Part shown: in pieces, positions 41,207 to 49,969 of the stretch | Layout: every line of letters starts with the position of its first letter | Position numbering within the stretch: the first letter of the stretch is position 1 | Source of the DNA: Rhodococcus gordoniae | GTDB lineage: Bacteria; Actinomycetota; Actinomycetes; Mycobacteriales; Mycobacteriaceae | Assembly: GCF_001646655.1 (NCBI RefSeq) | Contig: NZ_LPZN01000019.1 | Location: 42,387-106,386 of the forward strand | Reading direction: 5' to 3' | DNA length: 64,000 nucleotides | Position numbers and translations under genes: made by a program | Notes under the pieces: model-generated | What the model saw: only the letters and a program-made list of their open reading frames with translations | The model's database searches: none | What the model was told of the DNA's origin: nothing

Positions 41207-41786
41207 CCTCGAGGAGGCCGGGTTCGTCGTGGTCGCCGAGGCCGACGGTGTCGCGAGCGCCGCGCGACGCGCCGCGGTCGTCCGCCCCGACGTCGTGCTC
41301 ATGGACATGGCGATGCCCGACGGCACCGGCACCGAGGCGACCCGCGCGGTCCTCGAGGTCTCCCCGGACAGTCGGGTGCTCGTCCTGTCGGCGTCCTCCG
41401 AACGGGACGACGTCCTCGGTGCGGTCAAAGCCGGGGCGTCCGGCTATCTCGTGAAGAGCGCCTCGGTGCACGAACTCGTCGACGCGGTCCTCGCAACCGC
41501 GCGGGGCCGGGCCGTCTTCACCCCCGGGCTGGCCGGGTTGGTGCTCGGCGAGTACCGCCGCATGTCGAACGACGTCGGCGACAGGCTCCCGCCGCCCACC
41601 CTGACCGGGCGCGAGACGGAGGTGTTGCGGCTGGTCGCGAAGGGTATGTCGGCGAAACAGATCGCCGCGCGGCTGACACTCAGCCACCGCACGGTGGAGA
41701 ACCATGTCCAGGCGACGCTGCGCAAACTGCAACTCGCCAATCGGGTCGAACTCACCCGGTACGTCATCGAGCAGGGTCTCGAGTGA
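41097..41786 (+). CDS. LuxR/NarL-type response regulator
   Basis: A 229-residue regulator partnered with the kinase upstream. The receiver has the acidic pair in VVDDHP, phospho-Asp in VVLMDMAMPDG (near residue 65), the Ser/Thr in LVLSASSE and the lysine in YLVKSAS; the output helix-turn-helix is LTGRETEVLRLVAKGMSAKQIAARLTLSHRTVENHVQATLRKL. The ATG at 41097 has an excellent ribosome site, AAGGGGG, 7 nt upstream, which supports the long overlap with the kinase gene. A later start at GTG 41157/ATG 41160 would leave the receiver almost without its first strand. Confidence 0.92.
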   Translation: MAEINAEAHENTAQERRTVSVMVVDDHPIWRNAVGRDLEEAGFVVVAEADGVASAARRAAVVRPDVVLMDMAMPDGTGTEATRAVLEVSPDSRVLVLSASSERDDVLGAVKAGASGYLVKSASVHELVDAVLATARGRAVFTPGLAGLVLGEYRRMSNDVGDRLPPPTLTGRETEVLRLVAKGMSAKQIAARLTLSHRTVENHVQATLRKLQLANRVELTRYVIEQGLE

Positions 41787-41825
41787 CTGCTGAGGCATAC
41801 CAGGTGTCCCGTTAAGCTCGTGGGC

Positions 41826-42476
41826 ATGGAACCGAGGGATCTGCGGGTGTCGGACGCCGAGCGCGAGCACGTCGGCGAACTTCTCCAGCGGGCGGTCGGG
41901 CAGGGAATGCTCTCGCTCGGCGAGTTCACCGAACGGATGGACACCGTCCTCGCCGCCAAGACCCGAGGCGATCTGAACCAGGTGCTCGTCGACCTGCCGG
42001 GCATCCAGATCCGTCCCGAGTTCCAGGAACAGAATCTTCCGGGGATATCGCAGGCGTCCTACCCCGCGCCGACCGCAGCGGCGTTCCCCGTGCCCGGCCA
42101 GGCTGCACCTCTGGTGATCAAGGGGCGTGTCTCCAGCGTCGAACGGAAGGGCCACTGGCACGTGCCGCCCGCCATCGCCCTGGACACCGTCGCGTCCTCG
42201 GTGACCCTCGATCTCACCGAGGCGGTGATGCAGACGCAGGTGGTGCGGATCGATGTGAGCGACTATCTCAGTTCGATCAGCATCGTGCTGCCCGCCGAGG
42301 CCACGGCAGACGTCAACGGCGTCGAGAACGTCGCGTCGAGCGTGTCGTCCAAGGTGCGTGGCGGGGCGCCGTACGGACCGCTGCACGTCGTGGTGACCGG
42401 CAAGGTTCGCGGTGGAAGCCTCAACGTGACGCATCCGCTGTCCACGAGACTGCGCAAGTTCTTCAACGGCAACTGA
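41826..42476 (+). CDS. DUF1707 (SHOCT-like) domain protein
   Basis: A 216-residue protein. The N-terminal 55 residues are DUF1707: RVSDAEREHVGELLQRAVGQGMLSLGEFTERMDTVLAAKTRGDLNQVLVDLP. The C-terminal half is a beta-rich, LiaF/DUF4097-like segment (VVRIDVSDYLSSISIVLPAEATADVNGVENVASSV). There is no membrane segment. Function unknown; DUF1707 proteins often accompany two-component systems, and this one lies 40 bp after the response regulator. I use the ATG at 41826, not the GTG two codons upstream. Confidence 0.85.
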   Translation: MEPRDLRVSDAEREHVGELLQRAVGQGMLSLGEFTERMDTVLAAKTRGDLNQVLVDLPGIQIRPEFQEQNLPGISQASYPAPTAAAFPVPGQAAPLVIKGRVSSVERKGHWHVPPAIALDTVASSVTLDLTEAVMQTQVVRIDVSDYLSSISIVLPAEATADVNGVENVASSVSSKVRGGAPYGPLHVVVTGKVRGGSLNVTHPLSTRLRKFFNGN

Positions 42477-42490
42477 AGTCCGACAACACC

Positions 42491-42518
42491 CGAGGCGGCC
42501 CGCGAGCGGGTCGCCTCG
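42491..42518. terminator. Bidirectional hairpin terminator
   Basis: CGAGGCGGCCCG (42491-42502), loop CGAG, CGGGTCGCCTCG (42507-42518); 11 of 12 positions pair. It is between the convergent DUF1707 and mmpL3 genes, 15 bp from each stop. Confidence 0.7.
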
Positions 42519-42533
42519 AGTCGTTTCGGATCG

Positions 42534-45500
42534 TCAGTCGCGACGCTGCCGGGCGATCAGTTCGCTGACGCTGATCGAGCGGCCACCGTCGGGACCGTGG
42601 CGTCCGCGGCTGCGTGAATCCGCGTCGTTCTGTTCCTGCTGCGAGTCGTCCGCTCGTTGTTCCGGTCGCTCGGCACCCCCGGAGCGGGGCGGTTGCTCAG
42701 GACCCCGGGACCGCGAGGGCAGAGGCGGACGGGGGGTGCTCTGCGTGGGCGGCTGCATGCCCTGGGTGGGCGGCTGCTGCGTTCCCGGCACGGGCGGCCG
42801 GGCCGGTCCCGGTGCCGGCAATCGCGGTCCTTCAGACCTCGGCGGACGCTGTGCCTCCGGGACGGAAGGTCGCTGGGGTTCCGGTGCCGGGGAACGCTGC
42901 GCTTCGCGTGCCGGCGGACGCGGTCCGTCCTGTGCGGGCCGCCGCCGCGGCGCGGAAGGCTCCCCGCCGGGCGAGGTGCGGCGCAACTGCGACAACCAGT
43001 TCTCGATCGCCTGCGGATCCCGTCCCCGGGCGGTGCCGGACTCCCTCGGACGCGACGCCGGGGCACCGGGCAGAGGCTCCGAATCGCCCGGGACAACAGG
43101 TGGCCGGACGAAGGACTGCGGCAGCGGCGGCGGAACCTCCCCGCGCTGACGGCGGGGGAGCGGCGGCACGGCCGACGTCGGCGACGGTTCGGATGCCCGG
43201 CTTCCGGGTGTCTCGGACGCACCGCGCTGTGTGGGATCGAGCGCACCGCGCTGCGTGGGATCGAGCGCACCGCGCTGCGTGGGATCGAGCGCACCGCGCT
43301 GTGGCAGCGACATGCCGTTCCGCTCGTCCACCTGCGTCCGATCCTCCGCGCGACGTCGCGGTTCCGGTACCGGCCGCGACGGACGTCCCGGACCTGCAGC
43401 GGGCGGCGCCGGACGGCTCGCCGGCGTGGGACGGCCGGTCGCGGGTGGCACCCGCTCGCCGTTCCGAGGTGCGGGGGGGCGGCCCGCAGCGGGCGCTGCG
43501 GGACGCACAGGGGGACGACCGGGCGCTTGGCGGCGCACCGGCGGCGGCGTGAGATCTCGGAGTTTGCGTTGTTCGGAAGCCGGACGCGGCGGAGCGATCT
43601 TCGGCAGCGGCTGCGTGAGGTCGGAGCCACCCTCGAAGGCGCCCGGGAAGCGATGCGCACCCGTGGCCGCGACCGTCGCCGGACCGAACATGCCGACGGT
43701 GATCAGCTCGGGAACGTCCTGGGGCATCAATTCGTCGGCGAGGATGGGTTCGCCCAGGCCGATCTTCTCCTGGATGCGTTTCATCCACGCCGGAGCCCAC
43801 CAGCAGTCGTCCCCGAGCAGCTTCATCACGGCGGGCACGAGGAACATGCGGATGACGGTGGCGTCGATGATCAGCGCGGCGATCATGCCGAACGCGATGT
43901 ACTTCATCATCACCAGTTCGGAGAATCCGAAGGCGCCGGTGACGACGATGAGGATCAGGGCTGCCGCCGTGATGATGCGGCCGGTGTGGGCGGTACCGAT
44001 GCGGATGGACTCGGTGGTGCTCGCCCCCATCGACCTCGCCTCCACCATTCTGGAGAGCAGGAACACCTCGTAGTCGGTCGACAGGCCGTACACGATCGCG
44101 ATGATCAGCACGAGCACCGGCGACATGATCGGTCCCGGCGTGAAGTTGAGCAGCCCGGCGCCGTGGCCGTCGATGAAGATCCAGGTGAGGATGCCGAGGG
44201 TCGAACCGAGACCCAGGGCGCTCATCAACACCGCCTTGACCGGCAGCACGAGCGAGCCGAAGGCCAGGAACATGAGCAGTGTCGTCAGCAGGACGACCAC
44301 CACGACCATCAACGGCAGGGTGTCGAGCAGGGCAGCGATGGAGTCCTGTTCGATCGCCGGTGTGCCGCCGACGAGCACTTCGACGCCCTCGGGCCATTCG
44401 GCCGCGTGCAGATACTCGATGGTGTCGGCGGACTCGTTGCGGTCGGTCAGGCCGGCCTTGAGTACGCGGACGCCGTCCTTCGCCGGGCCGGTGATCGTGA
44501 ATTTCTCGACGAGACCGGGAGCCTCGCTGGCCGTGGTGATGATCTTGTTGAGGTCGCCGCCCTCGGCGCCGCGGACGACGAGCTTGACCGGTTCGGCGCG
44601 CTGGCCGGGGAACAGTTCGTCGAAGGTCTCCTGCGCCACACGCGTGGGGTGCTCGGGCGGCAGGTAGGTCTCGTTGATGCCACCGAACTTGATGCCGGTC
44701 AGCGGCATGATCAGCAGCAGCAGGCCGATGACCGTCGGGATGGTCACCTTCATCGGGTTGACCATCACCCAGCGGCACAGGCGGCCGAGGAAGCTGTTCT
44801 CGACCTGCTCGTTCGACTGGATCTGCCCGAAGCGCTTCATGCCGAACTTGTCGATGCGCTTGCCGAGGATGCTGAGGATGGCGGGCAGGATCGTGATGGA
44901 CAGCAGGGCGGCCAGCGACACCGCCGAGATCGCGCCGTAGGCGACCGACTTGAGGAAGCCCTGGGGGAACAGCACGAGACCACCGAGGCTCGTGACGACC
45001 ATGGTCGCCGAGAACACCACCGTGCGACCTGCGGTCACGACGGTGCGCCGCACCGCTGCGCGCGTGTCGTAGCCCTCGGCGAGTTCTTCGCGGAATCTCG
45101 ACACCATGAACAGGCCGTAGTCGATCGCCAGGCCCAGGCCGATGAGCGAGACGACCGGCGCGACGAACGAGTTGACCTCGGTGAAGTTGGTGATCAACCG
45201 GACGATGCCGTTCGCCGCGACGATCGTCAGGCCGCCGGTGATCAACGGCAGCGCGGCTGCGACGACACCGCCGAAGACGAAGAACAGCAGGATGCCGACC
45301 GCGGGGATCGCGAGGATCTCCATGCGCTTGATGTCGTTGGCCATCGTGTCGTTGAGCGCGCCGGAGATCGGTTGCAGGCCGGCGAGCTGCACGTCGATAC
45401 CGTCGACGGCGAACTCGTCCTTGACCTCGCGGAAGTTGCCGGTCAGTTCCGTGTCGTCCTCACCGGCGATGGCGACCGACGCGATCGCGTGCTGACGCGA

Positions 45501-45881
45501 CGGATCGGCCAGCGACGGCAGCGACGGCGCGTCGTCGGTCGGCCAGTACGCACCGTTGATCTTGAGAATTTCGTCGGGGTGCTCGGCGACCAGTGAGTTC
45601 AGGCTGTCCGTGACCTTCGCCGCGAACTCGGGATCGTCGACCGTCCTGCCCTCGGGCGCCGTGTAGAGCACCAGAACGTCGCCCGCGGTGTCGCGGCCGA
45701 AGGTGCCGTCGGCGAGCTTGGCAGCGGCGACGGACTCCGAGCCGGGATCGTCCCAGCCGCTCTGGCTGAGATGATCGTTCAGGCTCAGCCCGTACCCGGC
45801 GAGCGCGAGCAACCCCGCGACCATCACCGCGATGACGGTGAAGCGCGCGCGGTAGACGAGCTCTCCCCAACGGTCGAACAC
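42534..45881 (-). CDS. mmpL3: MmpL3-type mycolate (TMM) exporter with long disordered tail
   Basis: A 1115-residue RND/MMPL transporter that flips or exports trehalose monomycolate in mycolic-acid bacteria. There are twelve membrane helices in two halves with two periplasmic loops. The proton-relay pairs are Asp254-Tyr255 (GLAIDYGLF) and Asp603-Tyr604 (GLSTDYEVF), matching the essential pairs of M. tuberculosis MmpL3. From about residue 715 a Pro/Arg-rich disordered tail of about 400 residues follows, longer than in M. tuberculosis, and it includes a 24-bp tandem repeat (QRGALDPT units). The start is the GTG at 45879-45881 with AGGAGA upstream. It is the third gene of a trmB-NYN-mmpL3 operon, an arrangement I recall as Rv0208c-Rv0206c. 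Confidence 0.95.
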   Translation of the reverse strand: MFDRWGELVYRARFTVIAVMVAGLLALAGYGLSLNDHLSQSGWDDPGSESVAAAKLADGTFGRDTAGDVLVLYTAPEGRTVDDPEFAAKVTDSLNSLVAEHPDEILKINGAYWPTDDAPSLPSLADPSRQHAIASVAIAGEDDTELTGNFREVKDEFAVDGIDVQLAGLQPISGALNDTMANDIKRMEILAIPAVGILLFFVFGGVVAAALPLITGGLTIVAANGIVRLITNFTEVNSFVAPVVSLIGLGLAIDYGLFMVSRFREELAEGYDTRAAVRRTVVTAGRTVVFSATMVVTSLGGLVLFPQGFLKSVAYGAISAVSLAALLSITILPAILSILGKRIDKFGMKRFGQIQSNEQVENSFLGRLCRWVMVNPMKVTIPTVIGLLLLIMPLTGIKFGGINETYLPPEHPTRVAQETFDELFPGQRAEPVKLVVRGAEGGDLNKIITTASEAPGLVEKFTITGPAKDGVRVLKAGLTDRNESADTIEYLHAAEWPEGVEVLVGGTPAIEQDSIAALLDTLPLMVVVVVLLTTLLMFLAFGSLVLPVKAVLMSALGLGSTLGILTWIFIDGHGAGLLNFTPGPIMSPVLVLIIAIVYGLSTDYEVFLLSRMVEARSMGASTTESIRIGTAHTGRIITAAALILIVVTGAFGFSELVMMKYIAFGMIAALIIDATVIRMFLVPAVMKLLGDDCWWAPAWMKRIQEKIGLGEPILADELMPQDVPELITVGMFGPATVAATGAHRFPGAFEGGSDLTQPLPKIAPPRPASEQRKLRDLTPPPVRRQAPGRPPVRPAAPAAGRPPAPRNGERVPPATGRPTPASRPAPPAAGPGRPSRPVPEPRRRAEDRTQVDERNGMSLPQRGALDPTQRGALDPTQRGALDPTQRGASETPGSRASEPSPTSAVPPLPRRQRGEVPPPLPQSFVRPPVVPGDSEPLPGAPASRPRESGTARGRDPQAIENWLSQLRRTSPGGEPSAPRRRPAQDGPRPPAREAQRSPAPEPQRPSVPEAQRPPRSEGPRLPAPGPARPPVPGTQQPPTQGMQPPTQSTPRPPLPSRSRGPEQPPRSGGAERPEQRADDSQQEQNDADSRSRGRHGPDGGRSISVSELIARQRRD
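43218..43304. repeat. 24-bp tandem repeat in the mmpL3 tail (3.6 copies)
   Basis: Units at 43218-43241, 43242-43265 and 43266-43289, with 15 bases of a fourth at 43290-43304. The second and third are identical; the first differs by one base. The unit keeps frame and encodes an eight-residue repeat (TQRGALDP) at about residues 860-888 of the cytoplasmic tail. Confidence 0.95.
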
Positions 45882-45890
45882 GTGAGTCTC

Positions 45891-46583
45891 CTATTCGGCG
45901 ACGCTCTTGCGCCCCACCAGGAGAGCAGAAAGCGGTCGGAACGGCTGCAGCCAGGCACCCTCGTCGGGCAGCGATTCCAGGCTGACGCGGGGCAGCGGTT
46001 CGCGGAACACACCGGGAATGTCCTCGAGATCGAGGAACTCGATGATCTCGGAGGTCACCGCCCAGCTGGCGTGCTCGCGGAAACCGAGCACCGTGGTGGC
46101 GATGCCCTGCTGCGCGAGCAGCTCGAGGGGTTCACGGAAGGCCTGCCCGTCGGCGGAGGCCACCATCACACCGGCGAGACCCTCCCGGTGCCTCAGCTCG
46201 ATGTGGTGCAGCATGTCGGAGTCGACATCGCTGTCCTCGTCGATCTTCGGCTTGGCGAACACCGCGAAGCCCACATTACGCAGGGCCTCGACCCAGGGGC
46301 GGACGACGTCCGCGCTGCCCGGTGCGATGTTGGTGAACACCGTGGCCTCGGGCTCGAGGGTGGTGGAGTGCTGACGCGACAGTTCGGCGGTGCGCCCGAG
46401 CAGCCACCGGCCGAGAGCGTCGAAGCGCGGGCGGTAGGCGGCGGTGGGCCGTCCACCGAGGATTGCGCCGAGGCCCATGTCGAGGTTGGGTGCGTCCCAG
46501 ACGAGCAGGACCTTACGGACCGGCTCGACGCCGTCGATCGCGGAGGAATCGGTCACGCCGGGAAGCTCTTCATGGACACTCAT
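45891..46583 (-). CDS. NYN-domain protein of the mmpL3 operon (Rv0207c-like)
   Basis: A 230-residue protein with a PIN-like NYN fold: VLLVWDAPNLDMGLGAILG near residue 25 carries the first aspartate, DSDVDSDMLHHIEL the middle acidic residues and GVMVASADGQAF the third. NYN proteins are predicted RNases; the substrate is unknown. The ATG at 46581-46583 overlaps the trmB stop by 4 bp and its own stop is 9 bp before mmpL3, so the three genes form one tight operon. The conserved linkage to mmpL3 in mycolata suggests a role in envelope-related RNA control, by inference. Confidence 0.88.
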   Translation of the reverse strand: MSVHEELPGVTDSSAIDGVEPVRKVLLVWDAPNLDMGLGAILGGRPTAAYRPRFDALGRWLLGRTAELSRQHSTTLEPEATVFTNIAPGSADVVRPWVEALRNVGFAVFAKPKIDEDSDVDSDMLHHIELRHREGLAGVMVASADGQAFREPLELLAQQGIATTVLGFREHASWAVTSEIIEFLDLEDIPGVFREPLPRVSLESLPDEGAWLQPFRPLSALLVGRKSVAE

Positions 46584-47326
46584 GCTCCGATCTTCCCCCA
46601 GACGAACTCGTTGATCGCGCTCCCCACCTGGTGTGCCTTGTCCTCGAACTTCGTGACGGGTCGCTCGAGGCCGATCGGGGCGGTACCGGAGAACCGGGCG
46701 AGTCGAGGTTCGGCGTCGCCCACCTCGGCGATCGCTTCGGCGTAGTCGGCGTGGTCGGTGGCCACGTGCAGCACTCCGCCGGGCTTCAACCGGTCGGCGA
46801 TCAGCGCGAACGTCGGGGCCTGCAGGAGCCGGCGCTTGTGGTGGCGGGCCTTGGGCCACGGATCCGGGAAGAAGACCCGCACCCCGGTGAGCGACTCGGT
46901 GGTGAGCATCTTCTCGAGCACCTCGACGGCGTCGCCACGCAGGATCCGCAGATTCTCGATCGGCGCGTCGCTGTCGTAGCTGCGCTCGATGCCCTGCAGC
47001 GTCTGGGCGATGCCGGGCTTGTAGACCTCCACGGCGATGAGGTTCACCTCGGGCTCGGCCCCGGCCATGGCGAGGGCAGCGGTTCCCGTTCCGGATCCGA
47101 TCTCGAGGACGAGCGGTGCGGAACGGCCGAACCACGCTTCGACGTCGAGCGGATCGTCGCCGACCTCCTTGCCGAGTTCGGGCCAACGACGGTCCCAGCA
47201 CTGCTGTTGAGGGTCGGTCAGCGATCCACGGCGGGACCGGAAACTCGTCACCCTGGGGTACAGGCGGTTCCCGCGGGTCGGGCGCTCGTCGAGCGTCTCG
47301 GTGGTGTGCTGATCGGCTTCGTTCAC
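46580..47326 (-). CDS. trmB: tRNA (guanine-N7-)-methyltransferase
   Basis: A 248-residue SAM-dependent enzyme that makes m7G46 in tRNA. The SAM site is LVLEIGSGTGTAALAMA, the family hallmark is VFFPDPWPKARHHKRRLLQ, and VATDHADYAEAI follows. The start is the GTG at 47324-47326 (MNEADQHTTETLDERP); the frame continues upstream without family similarity. It is the first gene of the operon with the NYN protein and mmpL3 and corresponds to Rv0208c in the order I recall. Confidence 0.93.
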   Translation of the reverse strand: MNEADQHTTETLDERPTRGNRLYPRVTSFRSRRGSLTDPQQQCWDRRWPELGKEVGDDPLDVEAWFGRSAPLVLEIGSGTGTAALAMAGAEPEVNLIAVEVYKPGIAQTLQGIERSYDSDAPIENLRILRGDAVEVLEKMLTTESLTGVRVFFPDPWPKARHHKRRLLQAPTFALIADRLKPGGVLHVATDHADYAEAIAEVGDAEPRLARFSGTAPIGLERPVTKFEDKAHQVGSAINEFVWGKIGA

Positions 47327-47461
47327 CCGTCCATTGTCGCGTATCTCGGGAGTGTGTGGCGGGAGTGACCTGAGGGACCACAGTGTTTTCTCAGGGAAGC
47401 ATTCGTTCCGCTGCCCACCGGCGGTCTCTCTGCCACAATCTCCGGCGACGATCGGGGGATC

Positions 47462-48067
47462 ATGACGGGGGAGTTGTGGCATCACCTCGCCGCGCAGGTC
47501 GAGCAACTCGACGCGCAGGCCGGGCGGGTCCTACGCAGCGCGCTGGCCCGGCACGCGGCCGCGTTGCGGGTGCAGGTGGCGGGCCGCGCAGGGACCGGCC
47601 GCGCGGTGGCCGAGGCGCGGGTCCGGGAGTCGCTGCCGCACGATGCGGCCGCGGGCACGATCGTCGTCGGAGTGGCAGTGGACACACCGGGCGGTCCCGA
47701 TCCGGTGCTCGACGCCGACCTCGTCGTCCACGTGGTGCCGCGTCGCCTCGACCCGGCTGTCGCGCACCCTGCCGACCGTGCCGCACTCGCGACCGTCGAT
47801 CCTCGTCGCGTCGTCCTGGTGGTCTCTGGTGGGGCGGATGCCGCGGAGTGCGCCGTCGTCGCCCGTGCGACCGGCGTGGCCCCAGGGCAGGTGGTCGCGG
47901 TTCGCGAGGAGAGGCTGCTCGCAGAACTGATCGCCGCGCGTGCGGCCGTCGCCCGCGGGCTCCGCGACGAGGAGCTGGCCCGAGTCGCTGCGGGAATCCC
48001 CGCGGCTCCGCAGGTGCGGGAACTCGTCGAACACGCCCTGGATCTGGTGTCGGCGGGATCGCGGTGA
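47462..48067 (+). CDS. Conserved hypothetical protein upstream of a P-loop-like membrane protein
   Basis: A 201-residue protein I do not recognise. It is Ala/Arg/Val-rich with an N-terminal helix (LWHHLAAQVEQLDAQAGRVLRSALARHAAALRVQVAG) and alternating beta-alpha segments (DPVLDADLVVHVVPRRLDP, RRVVLVVSGGADAAECAVVARATGV) that resemble a Rossmann or degenerate GTPase fold. No signal peptide or membrane helix. The ATG at 47462 follows a GGGGG-rich ribosome site. Its stop overlaps the GTG of the next gene (GTGA), so the two act together. The position, divergent from trmB and before pckG, equals that of Rv0209/Rv0210, but the lengths differ. Confidence 0.75.
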   Translation: MTGELWHHLAAQVEQLDAQAGRVLRSALARHAAALRVQVAGRAGTGRAVAEARVRESLPHDAAAGTIVVGVAVDTPGGPDPVLDADLVVHVVPRRLDPAVAHPADRAALATVDPRRVVLVVSGGADAAECAVVARATGVAPGQVVAVREERLLAELIAARAAVARGLRDEELARVAAGIPAAPQVRELVEHALDLVSAGSR

Positions 48068-49452
48068 ACGCAGCCGACGACGTCCTGCGCCGATGGAACC
48101 CGCGCGGATGGATGCAGCTGCACGAACCACCCGCGACCGGTGTACGGGTCGTCGGAGTGCCCGGTTCCGGCGCCGGCACGCTGGCATCGGAACTGCGGCA
48201 CCTCGGCGGCGTGGACATCGCGGACGACGGCAGGGCTGCTGCCCAGGGGCCCTCGGATCGGGCCGCGGTCGCCCTCGTGGTGTTCGACCCCTCGGCCGTG
48301 ATCGGACGGACCGAACTCGCACTCGTGCGCGCGGCAGCCGCCGAGTCGATCGAGGTGGTCTGTGCCCTGACGGGCATCGAGCGCTACCCCGACCACCGTG
48401 CGGTGCGCGACGCCGACGTCGAGATCCTGCACCGGCACGCACCCTGGCTGCCGCGCGTCGTCGTGCTGCCCGTCTCCGCCGAGGCCGCGCGGCGGGCCCG
48501 CGGGCACGATGCGAGCGAGACCTTTCGGCAGACCGCGCTCGCCGGCTCGGGGATCGTCGAGCTGCGGGACGTCCTGGCCGCCGCCGTCCGGTCGTCGCAC
48601 GACCCGCGACGGGTACGCACAGCGGTCGTCGCCGCCACGCGCCCGATGATCGGGGAGGAGATGGAGCGTCTGAGGACGGAGGACGACGGAGCGGACCTCC
48701 GCGCCGAACGCTCCCGCCTCACCACCACCGCACCACCCGCGACCTCCGGTCCCGACCTGCGCCGACTGCAGGTGATGCTGCTGCACGAGGTCGCGGTGCG
48801 GGTACGGGCGGCATCCACCGATGCGGTCGAGGTGCTCGAGACCGCAGACGGGGACGCGGTGGTCGCGACGATCGACGCCCACCTCGACGATCTGTGCGCG
48901 TGGCTCACCGAGGAGACGACCCGGATCGCACCGGGCACACCCGACCCGGAAGCCACCCGCACGTCCCGCCCGCCCGGGACCGCGCGGTCGCTGGAGGACA
49001 CGCTGACGGTGGTGTTCGGCGCGTCGGCAGGGGCGGGCCTCGGCAGGCTGCTCGTCACTCCGTTCGGGAATCTGCCGGGCTGGATGTCGCTGGTGGTCGC
49101 GATCGCGTGCGCGGTCCCGGCGGCGGGCTGGCTGATGCGGGTCCGCAGGCGTATCGCGTACCGGGAACGGATGCGCCGCTGGATCGCCGACGAGCTGGCC
49201 ACCGTGCGCGCGGAGCTCGACAACTGGATCCGGACCCGCATCCACGAGACGGAACTGCAGTCCACTGCGCTCGCGATCGCCGCGCGCGACCGGCACGCGA
49301 CCCGCGTGCGCGAGCGCATCGCGGCGATCGACGCGGAGATCACCTGTCGCCGCGGGGAACGGCGCGCCCGCATCGCGGCGTGCGAACGCGACCTCGCGGC
49401 GCTCGGACACGACCCGGAACCGCGGGATGCCGGCGTGCGTCGAACCGGATAG
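48064..49452 (+). CDS. Putative dynamin/GTPase-like membrane protein with altered P-loop
   Basis: A 462-residue protein of unknown function. The N-terminal domain has a P-loop-like GVPGSGAGTLASEL near residue 31, in which the lysine of GxxxxGK[ST] is replaced by alanine, then VALVVFDPSAVIG (Walker B-like) and CALTGIERYPDH in the place of a G4 motif. The middle is helical; residues about 335-365 are one or two membrane segments (LPGWMSLVVAIACAVPAAGWLM), followed by an Arg-rich coiled-coil tail. This layout suggests a dynamin-like or GTPase-like protein that no longer hydrolyses nucleotide. It is coupled to the preceding gene by a 4-bp overlap. Confidence 0.75.
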   Translation: MNAADDVLRRWNPRGWMQLHEPPATGVRVVGVPGSGAGTLASELRHLGGVDIADDGRAAAQGPSDRAAVALVVFDPSAVIGRTELALVRAAAAESIEVVCALTGIERYPDHRAVRDADVEILHRHAPWLPRVVVLPVSAEAARRARGHDASETFRQTALAGSGIVELRDVLAAAVRSSHDPRRVRTAVVAATRPMIGEEMERLRTEDDGADLRAERSRLTTTAPPATSGPDLRRLQVMLLHEVAVRVRAASTDAVEVLETADGDAVVATIDAHLDDLCAWLTEETTRIAPGTPDPEATRTSRPPGTARSLEDTLTVVFGASAGAGLGRLLVTPFGNLPGWMSLVVAIACAVPAAGWLMRVRRRIAYRERMRRWIADELATVRAELDNWIRTRIHETELQSTALAIAARDRHATRVRERIAAIDAEITCRRGERRARIAACERDLAALGHDPEPRDAGVRRTG

Positions 49453-49488
49453 AAGCGATCCGGCGACCGCCGGGTCGGAAAGGAAACG

Positions 49489-49869
49489 ATGGCCGAACTC
49501 GCCGACGGATCGGGCGGACCGCCCCATCCGTTCACCGATCCGTTCGATCCTTCCGTGTTCGACCCCTCCGAGGTGGCTGCCTGGGCCGATGCCCTCGATC
49601 CGGCCACCGACCTCGACGGCGACGGTGTTGCCGAGACGGTGGTCGCCGACAGTGAGCGCTGGGGAGACGGCGGCGACCGGGGCGACGGTCTCGTGGTCGC
49701 CACCGACACCGATCTGGACGGCGGCAGCGACCGCCTGTCGGTGATCGCGGACGACGGACGCTACGGAGTGTGGGAATACTGTCGCGAGCTGGACGGATCG
49801 GGTCGCTGGAGTCGTCTCGACACAGGTAGCCTGGAATACGACGTACACCACGGAGAAGGGTCGAAGTGA
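49489..49869 (+). CDS. Small acidic protein with calcium-loop-like repeats
   Basis: A 126-residue acidic protein, cytoplasmic by sequence. It contains DLDGDGVAETVV at about 42-53 and DTDLDGGSDRLSVI at about 72-85, which resemble D-x-D-x-D-G calcium-binding loops of dockerin/thrombospondin-3 or FG-GAP type proteins. I recall similar short proteins in Rhodococcus as uncharacterised DUF families, but cannot name this one with certainty. The ATG is preceded by AAAGGAAA. A 9-bp hairpin at 49942-49969 follows the gene. Confidence 0.75.
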   Translation: MAELADGSGGPPHPFTDPFDPSVFDPSEVAAWADALDPATDLDGDGVAETVVADSERWGDGGDRGDGLVVATDTDLDGGSDRLSVIADDGRYGVWEYCRELDGSGRWSRLDTGSLEYDVHHGEGSK

Positions 49870-49941
49870 TTCATCTCCGGCTGCGTAGCAGGGGGAGGGG
49901 ACGGTATTGTGCGCACGCTCTGAATCGTTTCTGTGAGATTT

Positions 49942-49969
49942 CCGACCGGCCCCGAGTGACGCCGGTCGG
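49942..49969. terminator. Hairpin between the acidic protein and pckG
   Basis: CCGACCGGC (49942-49950) pairs perfectly with GCCGGTCGG (49961-49969) around a 10-base loop. It is a probable terminator for the upstream gene. A -10-like TAACCT follows at 49981-49986, which may be the pckG promoter, giving a leader of about 155 nt. Confidence 0.5.
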
